The notes below the pieces were generated by a model, which was not told the DNA's origin, made no database searches, and was given only the letters and a program-made list of their open reading frames with translations. From Bacteroidetes bacterium HGW-Bacteroidetes-8 (GTDB lineage: Bacteria; Bacteroidota; Bacteroidia; Bacteroidales; UBA932), in assembly GCA_002840895.1 (NCBI GenBank), contig PHCZ01000001.1, positions 414,278-478,277 on the forward strand: a stretch of DNA of 64,000 bases. Direction: 5' to 3'. The position numbers were made by a program, and so were the translations under genes. This document shows positions 1-8,638 of the stretch, in pieces; the stretch's first letter is position 1; each line of letters starts with the position of its first letter.

Positions 1-612
1 TTTAATGTTGTTGTTAAAGAGGTAAAGAGATTTAAGGATGCTGAGTTAAACGAGGAGCTCTTCGACCGGATGTTTGGTGCCGGCGCAGTTAAGAGTGAGC
101 AGGAGTTTAACGAAAAAATAGTTGATAGGATAAAGTCTGAGTATACACAAGAGAGCGACTACAGGTTTATGCTGGACGCAAGGGAAGCCCTAATAGAGAA
201 GGCTGCAATTGCACTTCCGGAGCAGTTCCTTAAGAGATGGCTGCACAGCGCCAATGAAGGTAAGTTCACAATGGAGGAGATAGAGAAAGATTTTCCTCTG
301 TTCCTAAAGGATTTCCGTTGGCAGATGGTTCGTCAATTCATTACAAAAGAGCAGGATATTAAGCTTACCAGAGAGAATCTCCTGGACCACGCAAGAAAGA
401 TAGCAGCCTATCAGTTTGCAATGTATGGTCTTAATAATGCTCCTGCGGAGCAGATAGATCACTACGCAGAGTCTCTGCTTGCAAATGAGAAAGAGGGGAA
501 AAGGATTTATGAGAAGGTAGAGGATGATCTGGTTTTAGATTATGTTCGTTCCGTTGTTACCCTGGATAAAAAAAGGGTTTCGATTGAAAAACTGCACGAT
601 CTCACTAAATAA
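1..612 (+). CDS. tig: Trigger factor, C-terminal part (5' end outside window)
   Basis: Ribosome-associated chaperone and peptidyl-prolyl isomerase that binds nascent chains. The reading frame is open from base 1 (FNVVVKEVKRFKDAELNEELF...), so the ATG at 70 given by the ORF track is internal. The visible part begins at the end of the PPIase domain (the V-x-VKEVKRFKDAELNEEL stretch is typical of the domain boundary) and continues into the helical C-terminal arms, which are rich in charged heptads. It sits 26 bases before clpP, and the tig-clpP-clpX order is common in bacteria. Identification rests on the boundary motif, the helical C-terminus and gene order; the ribosome-binding domain is not in the window. 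Confidence 0.9.
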   Translation, partial: FNVVVKEVKRFKDAELNEELFDRMFGAGAVKSEQEFNEKIVDRIKSEYTQESDYRFMLDAREALIEKAAIALPEQFLKRWLHSANEGKFTMEEIEKDFPLFLKDFRWQMVRQFITKEQDIKLTRENLLDHARKIAAYQFAMYGLNNAPAEQIDHYAESLLANEKEGKRIYEKVEDDLVLDYVRSVVTLDKKRVSIEKLHDLTK

Positions 613-638
613 TTTTTAATTTTATAAAAAAACGAGTT

Positions 639-1313
639 ATGGCTACTGATTTTGAAAAATATGCAATTAAGCACAGAGGTATAAGCAGTCTGACTCTTCA
701 CAGGGTAAACTCACTATACAGTGCATACATTAACCCTACAATAATCGAGGAGAGACAGCTCAACATTGCTGCAATGGATGTCTTTTCCAGACTGATGATG
801 GATAGAATTATCTTTTTGGGCGTTCCCATTAATGATGATGTTGCCAATATAATTCAGGCGCAGCTATTGTATCTGGACTCAACTGAGTCGAAGTCGGATA
901 TTCAGCTCTATATAAACTCTCCGGGAGGAGGTGTTTATGCAGGACTAGGTATCTACGATACAATGCAGCTGGTATCCTCCGAAGTTGCCACGATTTGTAC
1001 CGGTATGGCAGCCTCAATGTCTGCAATTCTACTAACTTCCGGAGCAAAGGGGAAACGCTCTGTTCTCCCTCACTCAAGGGTTATGATTCACCAGCCTATG
1101 GGCGGAGCAGAGGGACAGGCTAGCGACATAGAGATTACTGCCAAGCAGATAGTAACTCTCAAAAAAGAGCTTTACGAGATAATCTCATACCACACCGGAA
1201 AACCATACGAGCAGATAGAGAAAGATGCCGACAGAGATTACTGGATGAGAGCCCTTGAAGCCAAAGAGTACGGGATGATTGACGAAATCCTTACCAATCC
1301 AAATAAAAAATAG
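639..1313 (+). CDS. clpP: ATP-dependent Clp protease proteolytic subunit
   Basis: Serine protease of 224 residues that forms the tetradecameric proteolytic chamber used by ClpX. The catalytic triad is visible: Ser126 in GMAASM, His151 in MIHQP and Asp200 in DADRDYW. The INSPGG oxyanion segment is at about 92-97. The N-terminus is about 30 residues longer than E. coli ClpP and may carry a short propeptide; this is inference. It ends four bases before the clpX start, so the two subunits are almost certainly co-translated. Confidence 0.97.
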   Translation: MATDFEKYAIKHRGISSLTLHRVNSLYSAYINPTIIEERQLNIAAMDVFSRLMMDRIIFLGVPINDDVANIIQAQLLYLDSTESKSDIQLYINSPGGGVYAGLGIYDTMQLVSSEVATICTGMAASMSAILLTSGAKGKRSVLPHSRVMIHQPMGGAEGQASDIEITAKQIVTLKKELYEIISYHTGKPYEQIEKDADRDYWMRALEAKEYGMIDEILTNPNKK

Positions 1314-1317
1314 AGAG

Positions 1318-2559
1318 ATGCCTTCTAAATACAACGATTTCTGTTCATTTTGCGGAAGAGGCAAGGATGAGGTAGATGTCCTTATCACAGGAGATATATC
1401 TGCAATCTGCAATGAGTGTGCCCAGCAGGCTCTTGACTACTCCAAGGAGGCATTAAGTGCAAAGAGGGCCAAGAACGGCTCCTCTGCATCTGCCGCCAAG
1501 ATGCTTAAACCCAAAGAGATTACCCAGTTTCTTGACCAATACGTTATTGGACAGGATGAGGCAAAAAGATACCTTGCAGTGGCTGTCTACAATCACTACA
1601 AAAGGATTAATAACCACGCCGATGATGATATGGATCTTGAAAAATCCAATATTCTTCTTGTAGGTCAGACAGGTACTGGAAAGACACTCTTAGCCAGGTC
1701 AATAGCAAAGATGTTGGATGTCCCCTTTACAATTGTAGATGCAACAGTTTTGACAGAGGCTGGTTATGTGGGAGAGGATGTTGAGAGTATCCTTACCAGG
1801 CTTCTGCAGGAGGCTGACTATGATGTTGACAGAGCACAAAGAGGAATTGTCTTTATTGACGAGATAGACAAGATTGCCCGCAAAAGCGACAATCCATCAA
1901 TCACCAGGGATGTCTCAGGAGAGGGTGTTCAGCAGGCTATGCTAAAACTGCTCGAGGGTAGTGTTGTAAATGTTCCGCCGCAAGGTGGGAGAAAGCACCC
2001 GGAGCAGCGGATGATTGCAGTCAATACTAAGAATATCCTCTTTATTTGCGGGGGAGCATTTGAAGGAATAGACAGAAAGATCTCTCAAAGGCTTAATACT
2101 CAGGTTGTGGGTTACGGAACAATGATCAAAAAAGAGAAGATAGACAGGAATAATCTTCTTAAATATATTGCACCACAGGATCTTAGATCATATGGACTAA
2201 TTCCGGAGATTATAGGTAGGCTGCCTGTTCTAACATATCTGGAGGCACTGGATAAAAAAGCGTTGAGAAGAATACTTACAGAACCGAAGAATGCTCTTGT
2301 CCGTCAGTATATTAAGCTATTTGAACTGGATGGTGTAAAACTTAAAATTGAAGAGAGTGTTTTGGACTATATCGTAGACACAGCTGTAGATTATAAATTG
2401 GGTGCCAGAGGGCTCAGATCTATCTGCGAAGCAATAATGGTAGATGCAATGTACCATACACCTTCTGAGAGTAAGAAAACACTCTCGATAAAACTCCCTT
2501 ATGCTCGAAAAATGGTTGATAAATTCACCGGCTCCCTACAGATATCTAAAGAGGCTTAG
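1318..2559 (+). CDS. clpX: ATP-dependent Clp protease ATP-binding subunit ClpX
   Basis: AAA+ unfoldase of 413 residues that recognises substrates and feeds them to ClpP. The order is an N-terminal zinc-binding domain (CSFC and CNEC), Walker A GQTGTGKT, pore loop GYVGED, Walker B FIDEIDK, then a C-terminal small domain. I start at the ATG directly after the clpP stop, giving [11 protein letters not shown]; the longer track start is a TTG inside clpP and adds no conserved sequence. The loop that docks in ClpP, IGF in E. coli, reads VGY here. The stop codon lies inside a terminator hairpin. Confidence 0.97.
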   Translation: MPSKYNDFCSFCGRGKDEVDVLITGDISAICNECAQQALDYSKEALSAKRAKNGSSASAAKMLKPKEITQFLDQYVIGQDEAKRYLAVAVYNHYKRINNHADDDMDLEKSNILLVGQTGTGKTLLARSIAKMLDVPFTIVDATVLTEAGYVGEDVESILTRLLQEADYDVDRAQRGIVFIDEIDKIARKSDNPSITRDVSGEGVQQAMLKLLEGSVVNVPPQGGRKHPEQRMIAVNTKNILFICGGAFEGIDRKISQRLNTQVVGYGTMIKKEKIDRNNLLKYIAPQDLRSYGLIPEIIGRLPVLTYLEALDKKALRRILTEPKNALVRQYIKLFELDGVKLKIEESVLDYIVDTAVDYKLGARGLRSICEAIMVDAMYHTPSESKKTLSIKLPYARKMVDKFTGSLQISKEA

Positions 2560-2574
2560 CGCCTCTTTTTTTTT
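2548..2574 (+). terminator. Intrinsic terminator of tig-clpP-clpX
   Basis: AAAGAGGC and GCCTCTTT form a perfect 8-bp stem with a 5-base loop followed by more than six T. The clpX stop codon (TAG) lies in the loop, so translation termination and transcription termination coincide. Confidence 0.88.
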
Positions 2575-2575
2575 G

Positions 2576-2583
2576 TATATTTG
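2576..2583 (+). promoter_or_regulatory. Bacteroidota -7 box for the nitrilase-family gene
   Basis: TATATTTG matches TAnnTTTG and ends 17 bases before the ATG, directly after the clpX terminator. No good TTTG is seen 18-20 bases upstream, so this rests on the -7 match and position. Confidence 0.5.
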
Positions 2584-2600
2584 TCTAAAACCAACCGGTT

Positions 2601-3548
2601 ATGGAAAATATCAAAATCTCTACAGCGCAGTTTGAATCCAGATCTGCAGACAAAGGTTACAACCTAGCAATAATTGAGAGACTATCTGCTGAGGCAGCCG
2701 CAGAGGGCTCCAATGTGATTGCTTTCCACGAGTGCTCTCTCACAGGATATACCTTTGCACGAAAGTTAAGTAAAAAGGAGCTTCTGGATATAGCAGAGTA
2801 TATCCCCGAGGGAGAGAGTATGAAAAACCTGACTGAGATTGCTTCGGAGTACAATATTGCAATTCTGGCAGGGCTCTTTGAGAAGGATAAAAATGGAAAT
2901 ATCTACAAAGCTTATGTTTGTGTGACATCGGATGGTGTTATTGCCAAACACAGAAAACTACACCCCTTTATTAACCCTCACCTTACTGCCGGTAACAGTT
3001 ACACAGTTTTTGATCTCTACGGCTGGAGATGTGGAATTCTCATATGCTACGACAATAATATTGTGGAGAATGTAAGGGCAACAAAGCTGCTTGGTGCAGA
3101 TATTATCTTTATGCCCCACGTAACAATGTGTACCCCATCCAAACGTCCCGGATCGGGTTTTGTAGATCCTAAATTATGGATTAACAGAGAGGTGGACCCA
3201 ACATCTCTAAGGCAGGAGTTTGACGGCCCAAAGGGTAGGGAGTGGCTTATGAGATGGCTCCCCTCAAGAGCTCACGACAACGGAATATATGTGGTCTTCT
3301 CTAACCCTATAGGGATGGATGATGACCAGCTCAAAAATGGCTGCTCTATGATAATTGACCCTTACGGAGATATTGTTGCAGAGTGCCGTAAACTTGGAGA
3401 CGATCTTGAGACCGCTCTAATCACCCCGGGAAAACTTATCTCTGCAGGTGGTTTTAGATACACTAACTCAAGAAAACCGGATCTTTACGGAGAGATTATC
3501 TCTAAAAGTCATAATCCGGTTCAGAAGATTGCCTGGATGGAGGATTAA
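2601..3548 (+). CDS. Carbon-nitrogen hydrolase (nitrilase superfamily)
   Basis: Cytoplasmic amidase-type enzyme of 315 residues; the substrate is unknown. The nitrilase Glu-Lys-Cys triad is visible: Glu44 in FHECSLTGY, Lys119 in KHRKLHPF and Cys149 in LICYDNN. The later segment SRAHDNGIYVVFSN is typical of the fold. There is no signal peptide. It is slightly longer than N-carbamoylputrescine amidases, with an extra segment around residues 170-215 (RPGSGFVDPKLWINREVDPTSLRQEFDG region) after the catalytic Cys. It stands alone between the clpX terminator and convergent pheA; its last four bases (TTAA) also hold the pheA stop. Confidence 0.85.
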   Translation: MENIKISTAQFESRSADKGYNLAIIERLSAEAAAEGSNVIAFHECSLTGYTFARKLSKKELLDIAEYIPEGESMKNLTEIASEYNIAILAGLFEKDKNGNIYKAYVCVTSDGVIAKHRKLHPFINPHLTAGNSYTVFDLYGWRCGILICYDNNIVENVRATKLLGADIIFMPHVTMCTPSKRPGSGFVDPKLWINREVDPTSLRQEFDGPKGREWLMRWLPSRAHDNGIYVVFSNPIGMDDDQLKNGCSMIIDPYGDIVAECRKLGDDLETALITPGKLISAGGFRYTNSRKPDLYGEIISKSHNPVQKIAWMED

Positions 3549-4429
3549 TCCCTGTCCGGCCTGTGACCCTGCCTGTACTCTCCGATTACCTTAAGGTTCT
3601 CGGTAATTGGAGTTATAGCATCCAGAGCCTGGCGATATCTTCTATAATCATCAAAAATCAAATCGGTATAAAAGAGATACTCCCACTCTTTTCCCACAAT
3701 AGGTAGTGACTGAATTTTTGTAAGGTTCATATCGTATATTGAGAGTACAGAGAGTACGTGGGAGAGTTTCCCTTTGGTATGCGGGAGGGAGAAGCAGAGC
3801 GAGGCCTTGTTTATAGTTTGTGGGGTGAGTCTCAGTATATCTTTCACCTTATCATTTGTTGCAATTATAATAAACCTTGTATAGTTTCTCTTATTACTCT
3901 CAACACCCTCTTTTATTATCTCCAGGTTGTACATTTTTGCCGCCAATTCGCTTGCCAGTGCTCCCACCCCTTTAAGATTTTCGTCCCTGATCCGTTTTGC
4001 ACTAAGAGCAGTATCTACAGAGTCGATAATCTTCACCCCATTTTTACGGAGCTCATTTAAAAAGAGATGACACTGCATTATTGCAACAGGGTGGGAGTGT
4101 ATCTCTCTTATATCACTCACACTCTCGCCGGGCAGAGCTAAAAGATTTTGTACCACTCTTATATACTGTTCTCCCACCACCGGGAGATTGCTTTCGTGAA
4201 TAAAAGAATGATTTTGAAGAAGAGAACCTGCGACCGAATTCTCAACCGCCACAATTCCACAATCTGGTTTCTTCTTTTGCAACTCATCAAACAGATCCGA
4301 AAAGGTATCACAAGGGACTATTTTAACACATTGTTTTTCAAAGAACTGTTTAGCAGCAATTTCGTGAAAAGCCCCGAATCCTCCTTGGATTGCTACGCTT
4401 ACCTCTTTTCTTGTACTCATAGTTTTCAT
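3545..4429 (-). CDS. pheA: Prephenate dehydratase (monofunctional, with ACT domain)
   Basis: Converts prephenate to phenylpyruvate, the committed step of phenylalanine synthesis. The catalytic domain spans about 10-190: IQGGFGAFHEIAA at the N-terminus, VAVENSVAGS, and the signature NYTRF near 182-186. A C-terminal ACT domain (about 207-280: SLCFSLPHTKGKLSHVLSVL) should give feedback control by Phe; the usual ESRP motif reads QSLP. There is no chorismate mutase domain. The track's first residue is a TTG; I start one codon on, at ATG (MKTMSTRKEV), with a third possible ATG four codons in. Upstream lie a Phe-rich leader peptide and an attenuator. Confidence 0.94.
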   Translation of the reverse strand: MKTMSTRKEVSVAIQGGFGAFHEIAAKQFFEKQCVKIVPCDTFSDLFDELQKKKPDCGIVAVENSVAGSLLQNHSFIHESNLPVVGEQYIRVVQNLLALPGESVSDIREIHSHPVAIMQCHLFLNELRKNGVKIIDSVDTALSAKRIRDENLKGVGALASELAAKMYNLEIIKEGVESNKRNYTRFIIIATNDKVKDILRLTPQTINKASLCFSLPHTKGKLSHVLSVLSIYDMNLTKIQSLPIVGKEWEYLFYTDLIFDDYRRYRQALDAITPITENLKVIGEYRQGHRPDRD

Positions 4430-4440
4430 CAATTAAGGTT

Positions 4441-4467
4441 AAAAAAAAAGCCCCGAAAAACGGGGCC
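4441..4467 (-). terminator. Attenuator terminator of pheA
   Basis: On the minus strand GCCCCG-TTTTT-CGGGGC forms a compact 6-bp GC stem followed by nine T, ending 11 bases before the pheA ATG. It follows the stop codon of a Phe-rich leader peptide by 22 bases. The 5' arm GGCCCC can alternatively pair with GGGGCT inside the leader reading frame, as expected of an antiterminator. Confidence 0.85.
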
Positions 4468-4489
4468 TTAATACTATTGTAACAAATGT

Positions 4490-4561
4490 TCAATAACATA
4501 TCAGCCCCTTTTGCGGTCCAAAAAAGAAACAGAAGAAAATGTATGTTGTTGAATTACTCAT
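4490..4561 (-). CDS. Phe-rich pheA leader peptide (attenuation sensor)
   Basis: A 23-residue reading frame absent from the ORF track: MSNSTTYIFFCFFFGPQKGLICY, stop TGA. Five of six consecutive codons are Phe (TTC TTC TGT TTC TTT TTT), at 4520-4537. It lies directly upstream of the attenuator and pheA on the same strand. By analogy with the E. coli pheA leader (runs of Phe before a terminator), ribosome stalling at these codons when Phe-tRNA is scarce would leave GGGGCT free to pair with the terminator's 5' arm and let pheA be transcribed. The layout is seen in the sequence; the mechanism is inferred from the known enterobacterial system. Confidence 0.85.
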   Translation of the reverse strand: MSNSTTYIFFCFFFGPQKGLICY

Positions 4562-4567
4562 CGGGTG

Positions 4568-4575
4568 CAAAGCTA
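4568..4575 (-). promoter_or_regulatory. -7 box for the pheA leader transcript
   Basis: TAGCTTTG on the minus strand matches TAnnTTTG. It ends only six bases before the leader-peptide ATG, so the transcript would begin at or just before that ATG, making the leader nearly leaderless. No clear -33 TTTG is visible. Confidence 0.6.
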
Positions 4576-4582
4576 ATAATTA

Positions 4583-5938
4583 TTATTCATTATAGTAATT
4601 GTAGAAGAGAGCAATTGACTCAATCCCTTTAAAAAACTGACCAAGGAGATAACTCTCGTTTGGTGAGTGGATAACATCTCTCTCCAGACCAAAGCCCATA
4701 AGCAGAGGATTTGCATTTAGAATAGTCTGCAAATCTGCAAGTACAGGAATGCTTCCTCCACCTCGGCTCGGAACCGGTTCTGTACCATATACCTCACCTA
4801 TCGCTCTTGAGGCAGATTTATACACCTTAGATGAGATTGGGCAGAGAAAACCCTGACCACCGTGGTGAGGAGTAACTTTTATCTTTACTCCAACAGGTGC
4901 CAGAGAGATAAAGTGCTCTTCAAATAGTTTTGCAATCTTTTTGTTATCCTGGTTAGGTACGATTCTCATTGATATCTTTGCGTATGCCTTAGATGGGATA
5001 ACTGTTTTTGCCCCCTCTCCGGTATAACCTCCCCAAATACCATTTACATCAAGACAAGGACGGATACCTGTTCTCTCCATTGTTGTATACCCCTGCTCTC
5101 CGGTAACTCCGTCTATATCCAGAAAATGTTTATACTCTTTTTCGTCAAACGGAGCGCGCCCAAGCATCTCTCTCTCCGCTTTTGTGAGCTCAACCACGTC
5201 GTCGTAAAAACCTTTGATAGTAACCCGTCCGTTATCGTCAATGAGTTTAGATATCATTGTGGCAAGAACATTGATAGGGTTTGCAATTGCACCTCCGTAA
5301 TGTCCCGAGTGAAGATCTTTGTTTGGTCCTGTCACCTCAACCTCAAGATAGGCGAGCCCCCTCATCCCTACATTTATAGATGGTATTTTCTCATCTATCA
5401 TAGTTGTATCGGATACAAGAATGTCATCGCAACTTAGCATCTCTTTATGTGCAACTGCCCACTCAGGAAGACTTGGAGAACCAATCTCCTCCTCTCCATC
5501 AATTATAAACTTTACGTTACACTTAAGTTGATTGCTCTTAACGAGGTATTCAAAGGCTTTGATGTGCATAAATCCCTGGCCTTTATCGTCATTGGCACCT
5601 CTTGCATAGATTGCACCATCCCTTATCTCAGGCTCAAAAGGGGGAGTTGTCCACAGGTTGAGTGGGTCTGCCGGCTGAACATCGTAGTGAGCATAAACCA
5701 AAATAGTTGGTTTGGTTTTATCAATAATCTTCTCTGCAAATACAACCGGGTGCCCCTTTGTAGGGTATACATCTGCTCTGTCACATCCTGCCTTTAGGAG
5801 TAGTTCTACATATTTCTCAGCTGCTTTTTGCATATCATCTTTATGAGCAGCCATAGAGCTAATTGAAGGAATTCTTAAAAGCTCAAACAATTCCGAAAGG
5901 AATCTCTCTCTGTTCTCCTGAATGTAGTTTTTAATCAT
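4583..5938 (-). CDS. M20-family metallodipeptidase
   Basis: Zinc peptidase of 451 residues, probably hydrolysing dipeptides in the cytoplasm. Visible features of the M20 (carnosinase/DapE-like) family are His84 and Asp86 in YAHYDVQP, bridging Asp117 in ARGANDDKG, the catalytic and metal glutamates in DGEEEIGS (149-151), and a late His424 in VIHSPNES. The dimerisation (lid) domain lies between, at about 200-370, with GMRGLAYLEVEVTGP marking its start. There is no signal peptide. It ends eight bases before the pheA leader promoter box, so the two units are packed closely. Confidence 0.92.
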   Translation of the reverse strand: MIKNYIQENRERFLSELFELLRIPSISSMAAHKDDMQKAAEKYVELLLKAGCDRADVYPTKGHPVVFAEKIIDKTKPTILVYAHYDVQPADPLNLWTTPPFEPEIRDGAIYARGANDDKGQGFMHIKAFEYLVKSNQLKCNVKFIIDGEEEIGSPSLPEWAVAHKEMLSCDDILVSDTTMIDEKIPSINVGMRGLAYLEVEVTGPNKDLHSGHYGGAIANPINVLATMISKLIDDNGRVTIKGFYDDVVELTKAEREMLGRAPFDEKEYKHFLDIDGVTGEQGYTTMERTGIRPCLDVNGIWGGYTGEGAKTVIPSKAYAKISMRIVPNQDNKKIAKLFEEHFISLAPVGVKIKVTPHHGGQGFLCPISSKVYKSASRAIGEVYGTEPVPSRGGGSIPVLADLQTILNANPLLMGFGLERDVIHSPNESYLLGQFFKGIESIALFYNYYNE

Positions 5939-5981
5939 ACTTGTTTGTTATTTAATTAATTACTTGAATTTTACCTGAATA

Positions 5982-6437
5982 TTACAAAACATATCTTATT
6001 GTAAGAGCAAAGCCATCACCCTTTAACCCAGCACTCTTTATCATCTGTAGTCTTGGATTCCAGTCAAAAGAGAGTGCTATTGGTGAGCTGTGAAACTTAT
6101 ACTCTAAACCTGCCATACCATCTAAAGACATAATAAAGCCGCTGGAGTCTCCAACATAGATACCTGCAGATGCACCGGGGCCGGCAAAAGCCGACAGCCC
6201 ATCTATATTAAGTCCGAAGTGAAACAGGTAGAGCCCTGTGAGCTCAACTTTCATCTCATTTCTGTAGAGGATGTCAAGGTCTAGAATTCCCTCAATCGCT
6301 TTTTTTGGCTCAATAAATTTTTTATAACTGACCCCTAAACTAGAGCCCAATCTCAACCCCACAGCACTTTTGTACTCCTGAGAAAAGAGAGTAGAGCCTA
6401 TAGAGAGGAGCGTGAACAAAACTAAAAATCTCTTCAT
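5982..6437 (-). CDS. Small outer-membrane beta-barrel-like protein
   Basis: A 151-residue protein with a clear signal peptide (MKRFLVLFTLLSIGSTLFSQ). The remainder alternates hydrophobic and polar residues in short strands and ends in LTIRYVL, as small beta-barrel proteins of this phylum do. I do not recognise a named function. It follows deoC with a single base between them and so is probably co-transcribed with it, though no functional link is evident. Confidence 0.7.
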   Translation of the reverse strand: MKRFLVLFTLLSIGSTLFSQEYKSAVGLRLGSSLGVSYKKFIEPKKAIEGILDLDILYRNEMKVELTGLYLFHFGLNIDGLSAFAGPGASAGIYVGDSSGFIMSLDGMAGLEYKFHSSPIALSFDWNPRLQMIKSAGLKGDGFALTIRYVL

Positions 6438-6438
6438 A

Positions 6439-7269
6439 TTAAAAATAGTTTATCTCCTTTGACTCCATTTGAGACAGCAAATTATTTGCCAACCTGCTTG
6501 CTCCCAAACGGAACAGGTTACTGTTTAACCACTCACTGCCCAGAATTGTATCTACAATAGCATAATACTTTATTGCATCGGAAGGGGTCACTATTCCTCC
6601 TGCAGGTTTAAACCCGACCTTTTTCCCGGTTGATTTATGAAACTCCTTTATAGCCTTGCACATAACTAAGGCAGCCTGGGGTGTTGCAGCCGGTTCTAAC
6701 TTCCCTGTTGAGGTTTTAATAAAATCTGCTCCGGCTTTCATAGCCAGCATAGATGCATTATAAATGAGCTCATCATCTTTGAGCGCACCTGTTTCAAGTA
6801 TAACTTTAAGGTGAGCACCTTTTACAGCCTCTTTTAAAAGCGATATCTCATCTGAAGCTCTATTATACTCGCCTGATAAAAAGTAATTTAGAGCAAGGAC
6901 AATATCTACCTCATTGGCACCATCCTCTACAGCCATCCTGCACTCCAGAGCCTTAACTTTATAAAAGCTTTGTGAACTTGGAAAAACCCCGGCTACCACA
7001 GCCAGATTTACATCTTTGTCTGTGAGATTTGCTCTTACCGTTTTTGCAAAATTTGGGAACACGCACATTGCAGCAACCTGTCCATAATTGGGAAAGGCTC
7101 CACGAAATTGATTTACCCTCTCTGTCATTGAGATTATCTTCGCCTCTGTATCAGTTGTGTTTAGTGAAGTAAGGTCTATAAAACCAAAGCAGGCAGACAA
7201 AACCTCTTTTTTGTCCCAACTCTTTATTTTTTTCTCTATGCCCTCAAGCAATTCTGGTGTAGATTTCAT
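6439..7269 (-). CDS. deoC: Deoxyribose-phosphate aldolase
   Basis: Cleaves 2-deoxyribose 5-phosphate to glyceraldehyde 3-phosphate and acetaldehyde in deoxynucleoside breakdown. The class I aldolase active site is visible: Schiff-base Lys185 in ADFIKTSTGK, proton-relay Lys221 in GFKPAGGI and Asp122 in NEVDIVL. At 276 residues it is close to the E. coli enzyme. It starts at ATG (MKSTPELLEG) and is followed after one base by a small barrel protein. No deoxynucleoside phosphorylase is adjacent. Confidence 0.95.
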   Translation of the reverse strand: MKSTPELLEGIEKKIKSWDKKEVLSACFGFIDLTSLNTTDTEAKIISMTERVNQFRGAFPNYGQVAAMCVFPNFAKTVRANLTDKDVNLAVVAGVFPSSQSFYKVKALECRMAVEDGANEVDIVLALNYFLSGEYNRASDEISLLKEAVKGAHLKVILETGALKDDELIYNASMLAMKAGADFIKTSTGKLEPAATPQAALVMCKAIKEFHKSTGKKVGFKPAGGIVTPSDAIKYYAIVDTILGSEWLNSNLFRLGASRLANNLLSQMESKEINYF

Positions 7270-7340
7270 CGAAAGTACTCTTTTTGTTGTTTAAATATAG
7301 GATTAATTATTTAATCAGAAGTGAATATTTTAGTCACAAG

Positions 7341-7796
7341 TTAATAATTCACCTCTTTTGTGTCTATCCAGATTGTAACAGGTCCGTTATTCAGTAGTGA
7401 AACCTTCATATCTGCACCGAAAACTCCGCATTTTATCTCTTTTGAGGTTGCATCGGTGAGTAAAGCTTTGAATTTTTCATATAATGGTATAGCCTTTTCC
7501 GGACGTGCAGCTTTAATATATGAGGGTCTGTTTCCCTTTTTTGTAATAGCGTGGAGGGTAAACTGGCTGATTAACAAAATCTCTCCTGAAATATCTAAAA
7601 CTGAGAGATTCATAACGCCACTCTCATCGTCAAATATTCTTAGGTTCACAATTTTTCGCGTGGCGTACTCCAAATCACCATCGTCGTCTTCATCTTCAAA
7701 TCCGGCAAAGATAAGAAGCCCCTCCTTAATCTCTCCGGTAAGAACTCCATCTGAGACCACCGATGCTTGGGTAACCCTCTGTATTAAAACTCTCAT
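7341..7796 (-). CDS. dtd: D-aminoacyl-tRNA deacylase
   Basis: Removes D-amino acids wrongly attached to tRNA. It has 151 residues, the usual length for the family. Both signature motifs are present: SQFTL (LLISQFTLHA, about 76-85) and the C-terminal GPVT (NNGPVTIWIDT), which form the chiral proofreading site with the cross-subunit Gly-cisPro dipeptide. It lies 11 bases downstream of the radical SAM gene and probably shares its transcript. Confidence 0.95.
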   Translation of the reverse strand: MRVLIQRVTQASVVSDGVLTGEIKEGLLIFAGFEDEDDDGDLEYATRKIVNLRIFDDESGVMNLSVLDISGEILLISQFTLHAITKKGNRPSYIKAARPEKAIPLYEKFKALLTDATSKEIKCGVFGADMKVSLLNNGPVTIWIDTKEVNY

Positions 7797-7807
7797 TTTT
7801 ATAGATT

Positions 7808-8584
7808 TTATCCACTTATTGTAATCTTGAAACCGGCCTCAACTAACGGAGCAGCTATTCTGTTCATCTGCTCAGTTGTCACCTTCTCCAGCCCCTGTAC
7901 CGGTGTCTCTCTGTCTATGGTATACATCATTATCTCTCTGGGCTCTGTCTTTTTAATAACCTCATACCAGGCATTAACCTCCTCGTCTGTTGTGTTGTCA
8001 AAATATTCTCCCCCAAAACTACCTTTGAGAAACATTGTCTGAAGTACAAACCTCCCTTTGAACGGTATAAGATTGTTAATTATATTCTCAATTGAGTAGT
8101 CAAACTGTGGCCGGTCAATAATTCGAACACTACTCTCTATTGCAGAATCTATCTTGATTATGGCATTATCCACTTTCATAAGCGCATCTGCAACATCTTT
8201 AATACCGATTCGCGAACCATTTGTAAGAACAGATACTTTTGCCTCTTTTGTAAATTTATCTCTAAGATCAAGCGCAATTGAGATTATTTCTGCAAAATTA
8301 GGGTGAAGCGTTGGCTCTCCGTTACCGGAAAAAGTGATGTTATCTATTCTCCCTATTTTTTGGTCGTGATTTTTTAGTTTATCTGCAAGAGCTTCCCAAA
8401 CTTCGTCAATAGTGGGCAGTTTTTTGTCCTCTTTTCCATCTTTGTTAAAGCCGCATTCACAATAGATGCAGTCGAAATTGCACCACTTGCCGAATCTTGG
8501 CAGCAGATTCACCCCCAGGGATACTCCCAGTCTTCTGCTTTTAACCGGCCCAAAAACTATCTCGTTAAACAGAATTGTTGACAT
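7808..8584 (-). CDS. Radical SAM protein (COG0731-like)
   Basis: A 258-residue radical SAM enzyme. The iron-sulfur cysteines are Cys35, Cys39 and Cys42 in WCNFDCIYCECG, a CX3CX2C motif, and GNGEPTLHP is the SAM-binding stretch. The N-terminal FGPVKSRRLGVSLGV is typical of the group related to TYW1-like Fe-S oxidoreductases, but the reaction is unknown. There are no extra ferredoxin domains. It precedes dtd in the same direction, which may hint at a tRNA-related job, but that is only context. Confidence 0.85.
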   Translation of the reverse strand: MSTILFNEIVFGPVKSRRLGVSLGVNLLPRFGKWCNFDCIYCECGFNKDGKEDKKLPTIDEVWEALADKLKNHDQKIGRIDNITFSGNGEPTLHPNFAEIISIALDLRDKFTKEAKVSVLTNGSRIGIKDVADALMKVDNAIIKIDSAIESSVRIIDRPQFDYSIENIINNLIPFKGRFVLQTMFLKGSFGGEYFDNTTDEEVNAWYEVIKKTEPREIMMYTIDRETPVQGLEKVTTEQMNRIAAPLVEAGFKITISG

Positions 8585-8638
8585 CTTCTTTACCCTTTTA
8601 ATCTTATATATTTATACTCTATTTACATCCTGCACCAT

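Noticed and set aside
1279-1317. Upstream TTG start for ClpX
   Set aside because: Lies inside clpP; the ATG four bases after the clpP stop gives the usual zinc-domain N-terminus.
7360-7824. 154-residue plus-strand frame opposite dtd
   Set aside because: Complete shadow of dtd, whose motifs are unambiguous.
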